This document shows positions 1-6,977 of a DNA stretch of 9,151 nucleotides, piece by piece; position 1 is the stretch's first letter, and every line of letters begins with the position of its first letter. The stretch is taken from assembly GCA_024409145.1 (NCBI GenBank), contig JAKSUF010000043.1:1-9151 (forward strand). The letters are read 5' to 3'. The notes under the pieces were generated by a model, which worked only from the letters and a program-made list of their open reading frames with translations, had not been told where the DNA came from and made no database searches. Made by a program: the position numbers and the translations under genes. The stretch is from an archaeon. GTDB taxonomy: Archaea; Methanobacteriota; Methanobacteria; Methanobacteriales; Methanobacteriaceae.

Positions 1-51
1 CTAAATACTAAATAAACTAAATAAACTAAATAAAAAAATAATTATCCTTTA
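1..51 (-). terminator. Probable operon end: U-tract and 9-bp tandem repeats downstream of cbiC
   Basis: Directly after the cbiC stop, the transcribed strand carries a run of seven T (plus-strand A run at 32-38) followed by further T-rich sequence. A U-rich tract without a needed hairpin is the usual archaeal intrinsic terminator. The same stretch holds three exact tandem copies of ACTAAATAA on the plus strand (7-33) with a partial copy before them, so each transcribed copy again supplies a TTATTTAGT block. No gene is visible here, and the window ends before the next gene, so whether transcription stops is inference. Confidence 0.4.
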
Positions 52-693
52 TCAATCATTATTTTCATCTCTCAACATATATAGTAATGCATTAGAAATA
101 GCTGCTGCCACATTACTACCTCCTTTACGTCCTTTAGCAACAATATACGGAACATCACATTGCATAATTAATTCTTTTGCTTGTACTACATTAACAAACC
201 CTACAGGAACACCAATAACAAGTTCTGGTTTAATTTCATTATTTTGAATCAATTCATACAAACGAATTAATGCAGTAGGTGCATTACCAATAGCAAAAAT
301 TAAAGGTTTATCTAATTGTGCTGCTTTATCCATAGATGCTCTAGCACGAGTAGAGTTATTTTTTTTAGCAGCCTCTCTAACATCATCATCACTCATAAAA
401 CAGAAAACTTCACCACCATATTTCTTAAGTTCAGTTTTATTAATTCCTGCTTTAACCATCTGAGTATCAGTTACAATAGATGCACCATTTTTAATACTAT
501 CTAATACTTTATTTACAACATCTTCAGAAAAACATAAATTATCTGCATAATCAAAATCAGCTGCTGTATGAATAGCTCTTTTAATAATTGGTGCTAATTG
601 AGGGTCTAATTCATGAGGAAGTTCTGATTCAATAATTTCAAAACTTCTATTTTCAATATCATACGGTTTAACCTTTTCTAATTCAATTTTCAT
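52..693 (-). CDS. cbiC: Cobalt-precorrin-8 methylmutase (CbiC)
   Basis: CbiC catalyses the [1,5]-sigmatropic shift of the C11 methyl to C12, turning cobalt-precorrin-8 into cobyrinic acid, in the cytoplasm. The 213-residue product has the family's landmarks. The catalytic histidine is His42 in RAIHTAADFDYA (His43 in Pseudomonas CobH). TDTQMVKAGI lies near 75-84, TRARASMDKA at 115-124, AIGNAPTAL at 134-142, GVPVGFVNVVQAKE at 161-174 and the glycine-rich GRKGGSN near 188-194. Length is normal for the family. An in-frame ATG at 711 would add six residues, but GGAGTG at 699-704 lies five bases before the ATG at 693, so the shorter start is preferred. It is the last gene of the cluster, 122 bp after cbiA, and may be transcribed with it or have its own promoter in that gap. 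The assignment is firm. Confidence 0.96.
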   Translation of the reverse strand: MKIELEKVKPYDIENRSFEIIESELPHELDPQLAPIIKRAIHTAADFDYADNLCFSEDVVNKVLDSIKNGASIVTDTQMVKAGINKTELKKYGGEVFCFMSDDDVREAAKKNNSTRARASMDKAAQLDKPLIFAIGNAPTALIRLYELIQNNEIKPELVIGVPVGFVNVVQAKELIMQCDVPYIVAKGRKGGSNVAAAISNALLYMLRDENND

Positions 694-815
694 AATTTCA
701 CTCCAATACATATCAACATAAATAATAAACTATAATAATATAATAAAATATCAAATATTACCACAAAACTAAATACATTAGTAAATAACTAGCAAACTAA
801 TAAAAGATCTAAATA
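694..815. other. AT-rich gap between cbiA and cbiC
   Basis: This 122-bp gap has no credible gene. It contains scattered CTAA-like words resembling the repeats at 7-33 and 4207-4250, and a weak six-base inverted repeat (777-782 with 796-801, thirteen-base loop). A TATA-like AT run is present near 730-755, but the whole gap is so AT-rich that I cannot call a promoter. Confidence 0.4.
699..704 (-). promoter_or_regulatory. Ribosome binding site that sets the cbiC start
   Basis: GGAGTG on the minus strand lies five bases before the ATG at 693. It falls inside the longer open frame that begins at 711, so it argues for initiation at 693. Confidence 0.65.
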
Positions 816-2168
816 CTAACCATCCCAATTTTGAGCATGCTTAACAAATGATTTAGCAAAATTTGGATTTGCAGGAAGATAAATATGTGGAAAACCAGCA
901 TAATAACTATCAGACCCATGACAACAAGAATATTCTAAACCATTAGATGCTTTTTTAGCAATAAAGTCCACACCACAATTTTCACTATCATAATAATGGA
1001 ATTCATGAGCTCGAATACTTTCATTTTTAGTAGCTAATAAATTATCATCTAATGCAGTAATCTCAACATAACCAAAACGTTGCAACTTATTTGTTTTAAC
1101 ACAATTACCTTTAATAAATCCAACCATAGGTACATTTTCAATAGAGTCATGTAAATACATAAATCCACCACATTCTGCAATTGTTGGGATTCCTTTAGTC
1201 ATCAACTCTTTAATTTCATTACAAAGATTCCTATTTTTAGATAATTCTTCAGTATATAATTCAGGATATCCTCCACATAAATACAAACCAGAAATATTTT
1301 CAGGAAGTTTTTCATCTTTTAAAGGACTAAAATATAAAATTTCACAACCTAATTCTTCAAGTAATTCAATATTCTCTTCATACATAAAACAGAAAGCATT
1401 ATCTTTAGAAACCGCAATTCTTAAATTAGAATCACTTAATTTATCTAAAACAACTGAATTAATATCTTCAGAGTTTTGATTTAAATTAATCTTTGGAGCT
1501 GTTTTAGATAATTCAATTAAACCATCTAAATCAATATGTTTTTCTGCTAAATCAGCTAATCCTTCAATTTTATATTTAATATCTTTAATTTCATCAGCAG
1601 TAATTAAACCTAAATTCCTACTTTCAATTGAATACTCATCTATACGAGGTAAAAAACCATAACATTTAATCCCTATACTTTCAACAATACTACTTAAAAG
1701 AGGATATAATCCTTGAGATATTCCATTAAATATAACTCCTTGAATCATACTATTAGTTTTAAATTCTTTAAAACCTTTTACAATAGCTGCTGCTGAATTA
1801 CTCATACCCTTAGCATCAAGAATTAAAATAACTGGAGATTTAATAGATTTAGCTACTTCCCAAGCACTAGCTTTACCTTCAACACCAATACCATCATAAA
1901 AACCCATAGCACCTTCAATTATACTTAAATCATCCCCTTTATTACGAATAAATTGTTCACACAACATAGATTCATTAGAGAAATAAGGGTCCAAATTATG
2001 TGTTTTAACATTGAATACTTTACGATGAAACATAGGATCAATATAATCTGGCCCACATTTGAAAGAAGCAATGTTTAAACCTTTATTTTCGAAAGCTGCT
2101 AACAAAGCCATAACAATAGTAGTTTTACCACAATTACTATTAGTTCCAGAAATTAAAATCCTATTCAC
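816..2168 (-). CDS. cbiA: Cobyrinate a,c-diamide synthase (CbiA; possibly also the CfbB reaction)
   Basis: CbiA is a glutamine- and ATP-dependent amidase that converts the a and c carboxylates of cobyrinate to amides. Counting from the GTG start (450 residues), the N-terminal ATPase domain has the P-loop GTNSNCGKTT at about 8-17, then KCGPDYIDP (37-45) and IIEGAMGFYDG (83-93). The C-terminal class I glutamine amidotransferase domain has CGGYPELY (298-305), the nucleophile Cys333 in AECGGFMYLHD, and conserved histidines in HEFHYYD (388-394) and GFPHIYLP (425-432). The open frame runs upstream to a TTG at 2183. I prefer the GTG at 2168 because it gives the usual family start (MNRILISGT) and matches the duplicated junction upstream. 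In methanogens the homologous CfbB amidates Ni-sirohydrochlorin for coenzyme F430, and some enzymes may do both. The operon position points to cobyrinate, but the sequence alone cannot separate the two roles. Confidence 0.93.
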   Translation of the reverse strand: MNRILISGTNSNCGKTTIVMALLAAFENKGLNIASFKCGPDYIDPMFHRKVFNVKTHNLDPYFSNESMLCEQFIRNKGDDLSIIEGAMGFYDGIGVEGKASAWEVAKSIKSPVILILDAKGMSNSAAAIVKGFKEFKTNSMIQGVIFNGISQGLYPLLSSIVESIGIKCYGFLPRIDEYSIESRNLGLITADEIKDIKYKIEGLADLAEKHIDLDGLIELSKTAPKINLNQNSEDINSVVLDKLSDSNLRIAVSKDNAFCFMYEENIELLEELGCEILYFSPLKDEKLPENISGLYLCGGYPELYTEELSKNRNLCNEIKELMTKGIPTIAECGGFMYLHDSIENVPMVGFIKGNCVKTNKLQRFGYVEITALDDNLLATKNESIRAHEFHYYDSENCGVDFIAKKASNGLEYSCCHGSDSYYAGFPHIYLPANPNFAKSFVKHAQNWDG

Positions 2169-2182
2169 CAACACCACATCCA
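2152..2182. repeat. Direct repeat copy A, spanning the cbiA start
   Basis: This is a 31-bp segment repeated at 2201-2231 with one mismatch (T versus C at the eighth base) and an offset of 49 bp. On the transcribed strand this copy supplies the GTG AAT AGG start of cbiA. The same bases read in the cbiET frame would spell GCGVGE and a TAG stop. Beyond the 31 bp, the next nine bases still align with four differences, all transitions. Confidence 0.9.
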
Positions 2183-2217
2183 AAAATACCCATTCTAAAG
2201 ATTAAAACCCTATTCAC
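2161..2217 (-). other. 18-codon mini-ORF bridging the duplicated cbiET/cbiA junction
   Basis: A GTG at 2217 opens an 18-codon frame reading MNRVLIFRMGIFGCGVGE and ending in TAG at 2161-2163. Its first three residues copy the start of CbiA and its last six copy the end of CbiET. Its start overlaps the cbiET stop by 8 nt and its stop overlaps the preferred cbiA start by 8 nt. It is probably a by-product of the duplication. Whether it is translated, for example as a coupling relay, is unknown. Confidence 0.3.
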
Positions 2218-2231
2218 CAACACCACATCCA
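2201..2231. repeat. Direct repeat copy B, spanning the cbiET stop
   Basis: This is the partner of the repeat at 2152-2182 (30 of 31 bases identical). Here the cbiET frame is used: it encodes the C-terminal GCGVGE and the TAG stop at 2210-2212. The cbiA-type GTG AAT AGG start is also present, at 2217, eight bases into the stop overlap. Confidence 0.9.
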
Positions 2232-3400
2232 CTAATAACAAATATTGGATTTTGAGCTATTAACATATGCAAATCACTAATTTTTTTACCTTTAGATATG
2301 CTGACTTGTACAATATCTTCATTAATACCAAGATTTTTAAGAGACTTCAAAGCAGCCATAGCATTCTCCATAGTTACAGCAGTTATAACAAATCTTATAT
2401 TTTTATTATGTTCATAAAGATAGTTAACAATTTCATCCATATTTCCAGAACTTCCACCTATAAAAACAACATCAGGAATCGGATAATCTTTAAGACACTC
2501 AGGAGCTAAACCACAGTGAGATTCAATATTATCTACATGGAATTTTTCACAATTTTTGTTTAATAATTTTATAGCCTCTTCATTTTTATCAAAAGCATAA
2601 ACTTTACCATCATATGCAGAAAATCCCATTTCAATAGTAACAGAACCAGTTCCACAACCAATATCATAAACAATATCCTTAGGAGAAATAGCTAATTTAG
2701 ACATACAAACAGCACGTACTTCAGACTTAGTCATTGGAACTTTCCCTCGAATAAATTCATCATCAGGTATTCCTATACGAATTCTAGAATCAAAATTAGG
2801 GTTCTCTATAATTAAAACAGTTAAAGACCCATAGGATTTTTTATTCAAATCAACAACTTTACAATTATGAATAAGTTCATTATCAGAACCTAAGTTTTCA
2901 CCAACCCAAACATTTAAGTCCCCAAATCCAAACTTAATTAATTGATTCTGTAAGTCAAGAATATTATTACCAGTTAAAGCAAAAGTATACTTATTACGCC
3001 TAACTGAAGAAACAATATTTGTATCTATACCATGACAACTAATTAAATTAGAATCTTTCCAAGGAATTTTACATTTTGCAAAAAAATATGAAACAGAAGA
3101 TATTCCTGAAACTATATTAATATCATAATCAACTAATTCTTTAACTAATTTTTCAGCACCACTATAAAATCCAACATCGCCAGAGAATAAAATAGAAATA
3201 TTATTTTTATCAGTTTGATTTAGTATACTTAAAATATCATTAGATAAATAAGCATTATAACTTGGTTTATTTAGATAAGATAACTCTTCTAACAATCTTT
3301 TAGAACCAATTAACAAATCTGTATCTTTAAGCAAGTTTAAGGCTTCTTGAGTAAGTGTTTTATTACCCATACCTATACCAATAATATTAATTTGTTTCAT
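2210..3400 (-). CDS. cbiET: CbiE-CbiT fusion: cobalt-precorrin-7 C5-methyltransferase / cobalt-precorrin-6B C15-methyltransferase (decarboxylating)
   Basis: The 396-residue protein joins two SAM-dependent enzymes. Residues 1 to about 200 are CbiE: GIGMGNKTLT at 8-17, SGDVGFYSG (73-81), SGISSVSYFFAK (98-109) and IPWKDSNLISCHG (112-124), as in precorrin C5-methyltransferases. Residues about 205-396 are CbiT: IPDDEFIRGKVPMTKSEVRA (211-230), SAM motif I DIGCGTGSVTIEM (246-258), an acidic residue ending strand 2 (Asp271), GLAPECL (297-303) and DVVFIGGSSG (310-319). CbiT methylates C15 and decarboxylates the ring C acetate; CbiE methylates C5. The same domain order occurs in CobL of the aerobic pathway and in bacterial CbiET, whereas Methanothermobacter CbiT is a stand-alone protein. 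The start overlaps the cbiJ stop by 4 nt (ATGA), with AGGTAGG upstream. The C-terminus lies in the duplicated junction repeat. Confidence 0.95.
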   Translation of the reverse strand: MKQINIIGIGMGNKTLTQEALNLLKDTDLLIGSKRLLEELSYLNKPSYNAYLSNDILSILNQTDKNNISILFSGDVGFYSGAEKLVKELVDYDINIVSGISSVSYFFAKCKIPWKDSNLISCHGIDTNIVSSVRRNKYTFALTGNNILDLQNQLIKFGFGDLNVWVGENLGSDNELIHNCKVVDLNKKSYGSLTVLIIENPNFDSRIRIGIPDDEFIRGKVPMTKSEVRAVCMSKLAISPKDIVYDIGCGTGSVTIEMGFSAYDGKVYAFDKNEEAIKLLNKNCEKFHVDNIESHCGLAPECLKDYPIPDVVFIGGSSGNMDEIVNYLYEHNKNIRFVITAVTMENAMAALKSLKNLGINEDIVQVSISKGKKISDLHMLIAQNPIFVISGCGVGE

Positions 3401-4149
3401 AGATACCTACCTTTAATAAAAATTTTAGCTTCTTCTACACCAAAACCTTCTTCTTCAACAGCTCGAACTAATACAACAACTTCCATACCACATTGAAGAG
3501 CTGCTTCAGTTTTTTCTTTAAAACCACCTATATTTCCAGATTCTTTAGTTACAAGAATATCAGCACCAACTTCCTTAAATTGAGAAATGTTAAATTCTTT
3601 AGAAAATGGACCTTGCATACCACAAAGATTTTTCATAGGATAACCTAAATCTAAACAATGGCTCATACCTTCAGGAGATGGTAACATTCTAAGATATACT
3701 CTTTCTTGAAAATTGTTTATATTAGTTAATACTTTAGCTTCTTTAGCTCCCATAGAAGAAAATATTAAACCAGTAGTTTGATTTAAGTATTCGATTAAAT
3801 CACCCATATCAGAAAATTTAATAACTCCATCCACTTCAACAGATTCCCTTAATACTCGAATATATTCAATAGATTTCTTACAACAAGCTTCTTTTATATT
3901 CTTACTAACTTCAGTTGCATAAGGATGTGTTGCATCAAAAACTATTTCAGTTTGTTCTTCTTGGAATAAATTACACATCTCTTCTTGGTTTAATCTTTTA
4001 GATTGAACAACAACAGGATCATTATAGTTTAATACTTTTTCACCATAATCAGTAGCTACACAAACCATAGCAGGAATCTTTTTTTCAGAAAAAAATTCTG
4101 TCAAAATACGGCCTTCAGTAGTACCTCCAAATAAAACAATCTTATGCAT
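3397..4149 (-). CDS. cbiJ: Cobalt-precorrin-6A reductase (CbiJ)
   Basis: CbiJ is the reduced-nicotinamide-dependent reductase that converts cobalt-precorrin-6A to cobalt-precorrin-6B before the CbiE/CbiT methylations. The 250-residue sequence begins MHKIVLFGGTTEGR, whose GGTTEGR (8-14) is the nucleotide-binding loop of the CobK/CbiJ family. It continues with DATHPYA (72-78), RMLPSPE (154-160), GMQGPFSKEFN (177-187) and TKESGNIGGFKEKTEAA (201-217). Length is normal for the family. AGAGGT lies six bases before the ATG. The stop overlaps the cbiET start by 4 nt, suggesting translational coupling with the enzymes that act on its product. Upstream is the 141-bp gap with the CTAA/CCAA microsatellite, so its expression relative to cbiH may depend on that element. 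Confidence 0.95.
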   Translation of the reverse strand: MHKIVLFGGTTEGRILTEFFSEKKIPAMVCVATDYGEKVLNYNDPVVVQSKRLNQEEMCNLFQEEQTEIVFDATHPYATEVSKNIKEACCKKSIEYIRVLRESVEVDGVIKFSDMGDLIEYLNQTTGLIFSSMGAKEAKVLTNINNFQERVYLRMLPSPEGMSHCLDLGYPMKNLCGMQGPFSKEFNISQFKEVGADILVTKESGNIGGFKEKTEAALQCGMEVVVLVRAVEEEGFGVEEAKIFIKGRYL

Positions 4150-4290
<141 letters not shown>

Positions 4291-5022
4291 TTATAAACCT
4301 TTATATCCTCTAGGAGTAACCATTTTATTATCAATTATCTCTGTATTAGAATTTCCAATAAATACAGTTGTAAACATATCCACCTCAGTATCTTTAAGTT
4401 CTGAAAGAGTGAGAATATTATAAGATTCTCCAGATCTACCAATATTCCGAACATAACCGCAAATTGTATCTTCTGATTTATAATCCAATAATAACTCACA
4501 AGCTTTCTTCAAGTAATCTTTTCTTTTATGACTAGATGGATTATAAAGACAAATACAGAAATCACCATCTCCAGCTAATTTTAAACGTTTTTCAATTAAT
4601 TCCCAGGGAGTTAAAAGGTCAGATAAACTTATAACTGCGAAATCATGACCAATAGGAGCCCCCAAAACTGCAGATCCACTTAAAACCGCACTTATTCCTG
4701 GAACAATATCTATTTCAACACCAGGATAATTAACAGATAATTGATAAACTAAACCAGCCATACCATATACTCCAGCATCACCACTACAAACAACAGAAAC
4801 CTTTTTAGATTCAGATGCTTTTTCTAGTGCAAGTTTACAACGATCTACTTCTTTTGTCATACCAGTATCAAGATATTCTTTATCAGGCAAATAATCTTTA
4901 ACAAGATCAACATATTTACTATAACCTACAATCAAATCTGAACTTTCTAAAGTTTCTTTAGCTAAAATACTAAGATTCAACTCATTCCCAGGACCAATAC
5001 CCACAACAGACAAACTTTTCAT
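4291..5022 (-). CDS. cbiH: Cobalt-precorrin-3 C17-methyltransferase, ring-contracting (CbiH)
   Basis: CbiH transfers methyl from SAM to C17 and drives contraction of the macrocycle, giving the delta-lactone cobalt-precorrin-4. The 243-residue product has the precorrin methyltransferase fold signatures: VVGIGPG (6-12), GYSKYVDL (33-40), CSGDAGVYGMAG (79-90), VPGISAVLSGSAVLGAPIGH (107-126), ISLSDLLTPW (131-140) and YNPSSHKR (160-167). The SAVLGAPIGHDFAVISLSD stretch separates CobJ/CbiH from the sister methyltransferases CbiF and CbiL. Length is normal. GAGGGTGA at 5027-5034 is four bases from the ATG, and the gene starts 15 bp after the cbiG stop. Its own stop is followed by the microsatellite gap, the first break in the run of closely packed genes from cbiD onward. 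Confidence 0.96.
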   Translation of the reverse strand: MKSLSVVGIGPGNELNLSILAKETLESSDLIVGYSKYVDLVKDYLPDKEYLDTGMTKEVDRCKLALEKASESKKVSVVCSGDAGVYGMAGLVYQLSVNYPGVEIDIVPGISAVLSGSAVLGAPIGHDFAVISLSDLLTPWELIEKRLKLAGDGDFCICLYNPSSHKRKDYLKKACELLLDYKSEDTICGYVRNIGRSGESYNILTLSELKDTEVDMFTTVFIGNSNTEIIDNKMVTPRGYKGL

Positions 5023-5026
5023 AAAC

Positions 5027-5034
5027 TCACCCTC
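5027..5034 (-). promoter_or_regulatory. Ribosome binding site of cbiH
   Basis: GAGGGTGA on the minus strand lies four bases before the ATG. It contains the GGTGA core typical of methanogen Shine-Dalgarno sequences and fills most of the 15-bp cbiG-cbiH spacer. Confidence 0.6.
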
Positions 5035-5037
5035 TAA

Positions 5038-6222
5038 TTAATATTCCCAATATAAAACTGGCTCTTTAATAGCTAAAGCAATAGCAACACCATCACCAGT
5101 ACATTTTTTTTGAATCAATTTCCCATTACTTTGAATAATTGCAGAACGTTCACAAACATTATCTACATTTACAACACTTTTAACAAAAGCAGACTTAGAA
5201 AAATCTCCTTTAACATTATTAAGTTCTTCTGAACTATATGTATTAAAAGGTAAATTATAATTTTTAGAAAATTCCAATAATCCTTTTTCATCTGCTTTTT
5301 TATCAATACTTGCAATAGAATTTAAAGATAAAATATGTGATTTATTTTTTTCTAAGACATTTAATATAGACATTTCAATAATTTCATAAGGAGTATTCCT
5401 TTTACATCCAATACCCACAGTAACAATATTTGGAATCAAAAATAAAATATTATCATTCTTTATTAAATCTTTATCAATTTTATGACTTATAATAACATCA
5501 TAATTTAAAGTATCTTGAATTTCATCTTTTGAATAATTATTATCCAGATTATCCAAAAAATTATCATCAGAATAAAAAACATTAATATTTTTAGGTAAAT
5601 CTCCTTTTATAAAATAATCAGATTTAATACGTATAGATTCAGATTTTAATAATTTAGATGAAACTAATTTTATTTTTTCAGGATTTAATATAGATAAACC
5701 TTGTTTCTTTGCCCAAGTATCTATCGCAAAAACATCATTGATATCTGTAGCCGTGGTAATTATAGGAGTAGAATTTAATATTTTTGAAATATTAATTGCT
5801 ATTTCATTAGCTCCACCAATATGTCCAGATAAAAGAGGTATTGTAAAATTTCCCAAGTCATCTATAACAATAACGGCAGGGTCATTAACTTTAGATTCAA
5901 TATACTTTGAAATTGCTCTAACTGCAATACCTATAGCTCCAATAAATACAAGAACATCACTATTAGAAAAATTTTCTTCAACCCAATTAAATAAATTACC
6001 TTTTTTACAACGAGTTAAATTAACATCATTTTTAACAGAGACACAATCTAAATTAAGATTTAAACCAATATCATTTTTAACTAAATCATTATCAACATTA
6101 AAATTAGAATCTAAATCATTAATACATGAATCATTAATTAAGTCAATATTTTTAAGTGAATTTAATAAAGTATTAGCTATCCCCATACCATTATCTGTAA
6201 ATGCGATAATAGATATCCTCAT
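5038..6222 (-). CDS. cbiG: Cobalt-precorrin-5A hydrolase (CbiG) with an Asn/Asp-rich insert
   Basis: CbiG opens the delta-lactone of cobalt-precorrin-5A and expels the C2-C20 fragment as acetaldehyde. The 394-residue protein shows the N-terminal domain (IIAFTDNGMGIANTLL, 5-20), the core signature VFIGAIGIAVRAI (92-104) followed by DPAVIVIDDLGNFTIPLLSGHIGGANE (114-140), a central domain, and the C-terminal CbiG domain from about 267 (VTVGIGCKRNTPYE) to CTGDGVAIALA (374-384). Residues about 29-72 are rich in Asn, Asp, Val and Leu with repeated VKND units. Salmonella CbiG, as I recall it, has about 30 fewer residues between the first strand and FIGATGIAVR. A second Asn/Asp-rich stretch lies at 217-260, before the C-terminal domain. 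The conserved motifs are intact, so the enzyme is probably active. The start overlaps the cbiF stop by 4 nt (ATGA), with AGAGG seven bases upstream. Confidence 0.95.
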   Translation of the reverse strand: MRISIIAFTDNGMGIANTLLNSLKNIDLINDSCINDLDSNFNVDNDLVKNDIGLNLNLDCVSVKNDVNLTRCKKGNLFNWVEENFSNSDVLVFIGAIGIAVRAISKYIESKVNDPAVIVIDDLGNFTIPLLSGHIGGANEIAINISKILNSTPIITTATDINDVFAIDTWAKKQGLSILNPEKIKLVSSKLLKSESIRIKSDYFIKGDLPKNINVFYSDDNFLDNLDNNYSKDEIQDTLNYDVIISHKIDKDLIKNDNILFLIPNIVTVGIGCKRNTPYEIIEMSILNVLEKNKSHILSLNSIASIDKKADEKGLLEFSKNYNLPFNTYSSEELNNVKGDFSKSAFVKSVVNVDNVCERSAIIQSNGKLIQKKCTGDGVAIALAIKEPVLYWEY

Positions 6223-6977
6223 TTCTTAGCCTCTCTAAACTCAGTTGAGAAATCATCAGCATAAAGACGAGACAATGAGTAATCACTATCTAAAACATCC
6301 CCAACAATTATTAATGCAGTTTTTGTAATATTATTCTCTTTCGCAGTTTCGTATAAAGTCCCCACAGTACAATGCATTATTTTTTCATCAGGCCAAGTAG
6401 CTTTATAAACAATAGCTGCAGGAGTATCTTCAGTGTATTCTCCTTTAACTAATTCTTTAGATAATTCTTTAAGTAAACCAGTACTTAAAAAGATAACCAT
6501 TGTAGCACCATGAGCAGCAAATGAAGCAATGTTTTCTTTTTCAGGAACTGGAGTCCTATTAGCCATACGAGTAATAATCACACTTTGACTAACATCAGGT
6601 AAGGTATACTCAGTTTTAAGTGATGATGCTGCACCACAAAAACTAGAAACCCCAGGACAAACTTCATAATAAATATCTTCTTCATCTAAACGGTCCATCT
6701 GTTCACGAATTGCTCCATAAATACTAGAATCACCAGTATGTAAACGAATTGTAAGTTTATTATCTTTTTCAGCCTCAATCATTTTTTCAATAACTTCATC
6801 TAAAGTCATTTTAGCACTATTATAACACTCACAAGACTCTTTAGCATAATTTAACAAATCAGGATTAACTAAAGAACCTGCATAAATTATAACATCCGCT
6901 TTTTTTAAGAGTTCTGCTCCTCTTACAGTTATTAAATCAATAGCTCCACTTCCTGCTCCAACAAAATGAATCATCAT
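6219..6977 (-). CDS. cbiF: Cobalt-precorrin-4 C11-methyltransferase (CbiF)
   Basis: CbiF methylates C11 of cobalt-precorrin-4 using SAM, giving cobalt-precorrin-5A, the substrate of CbiG encoded next. With the chosen start (252 residues) the motifs are HFVGAGSGAIDLIT (4-17), YAGSLVN (32-38), HTGDSSIYGAIREQM (80-94), PGVSSFCGAASSL (108-120), ITRMANRTPVPE (135-146) and YKATWPDEKI (191-200). The last two are characteristic of CobM/CbiF. The open frame extends to an ATG at 6989, but GGAGG (6983-6987) lies downstream of that codon and five bases before the ATG at 6977, which overlaps the cbiD stop by one base (TAATG). A second ATG at 6974 gives the common family start MIHFVGAG and is eight bases from GGAGG, so it is a near-equal alternative. 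The 4-nt overlap with cbiG suggests coupled translation. Confidence 0.96.
   Translation of the reverse strand: MMIHFVGAGSGAIDLITVRGAELLKKADVIIYAGSLVNPDLLNYAKESCECYNSAKMTLDEVIEKMIEAEKDNKLTIRLHTGDSSIYGAIREQMDRLDEEDIYYEVCPGVSSFCGAASSLKTEYTLPDVSQSVIITRMANRTPVPEKENIASFAAHGATMVIFLSTGLLKELSKELVKGEYTEDTPAAIVYKATWPDEKIMHCTVGTLYETAKENNITKTALIIVGDVLDSDYSLSRLYADDFSTEFREAKK

Noticed and set aside
316..504. 62-codon open frame on the plus strand opposite cbiC
   Set aside because: It lies inside a well-supported cbiC gene and is Ser/Thr/Ile-rich, as expected for a shadow frame.
2267..2509. 80-codon open frame on the plus strand opposite the CbiT domain
   Set aside because: It is antisense to conserved CbiT motifs, with no recognisable domain or ribosome binding site.
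5738..6229. 163-codon open frame on the plus strand opposite cbiG
   Set aside because: It is fully antisense to a clear CbiG coding region, matches no family I recognise, and its composition follows from the opposite strand's codons.
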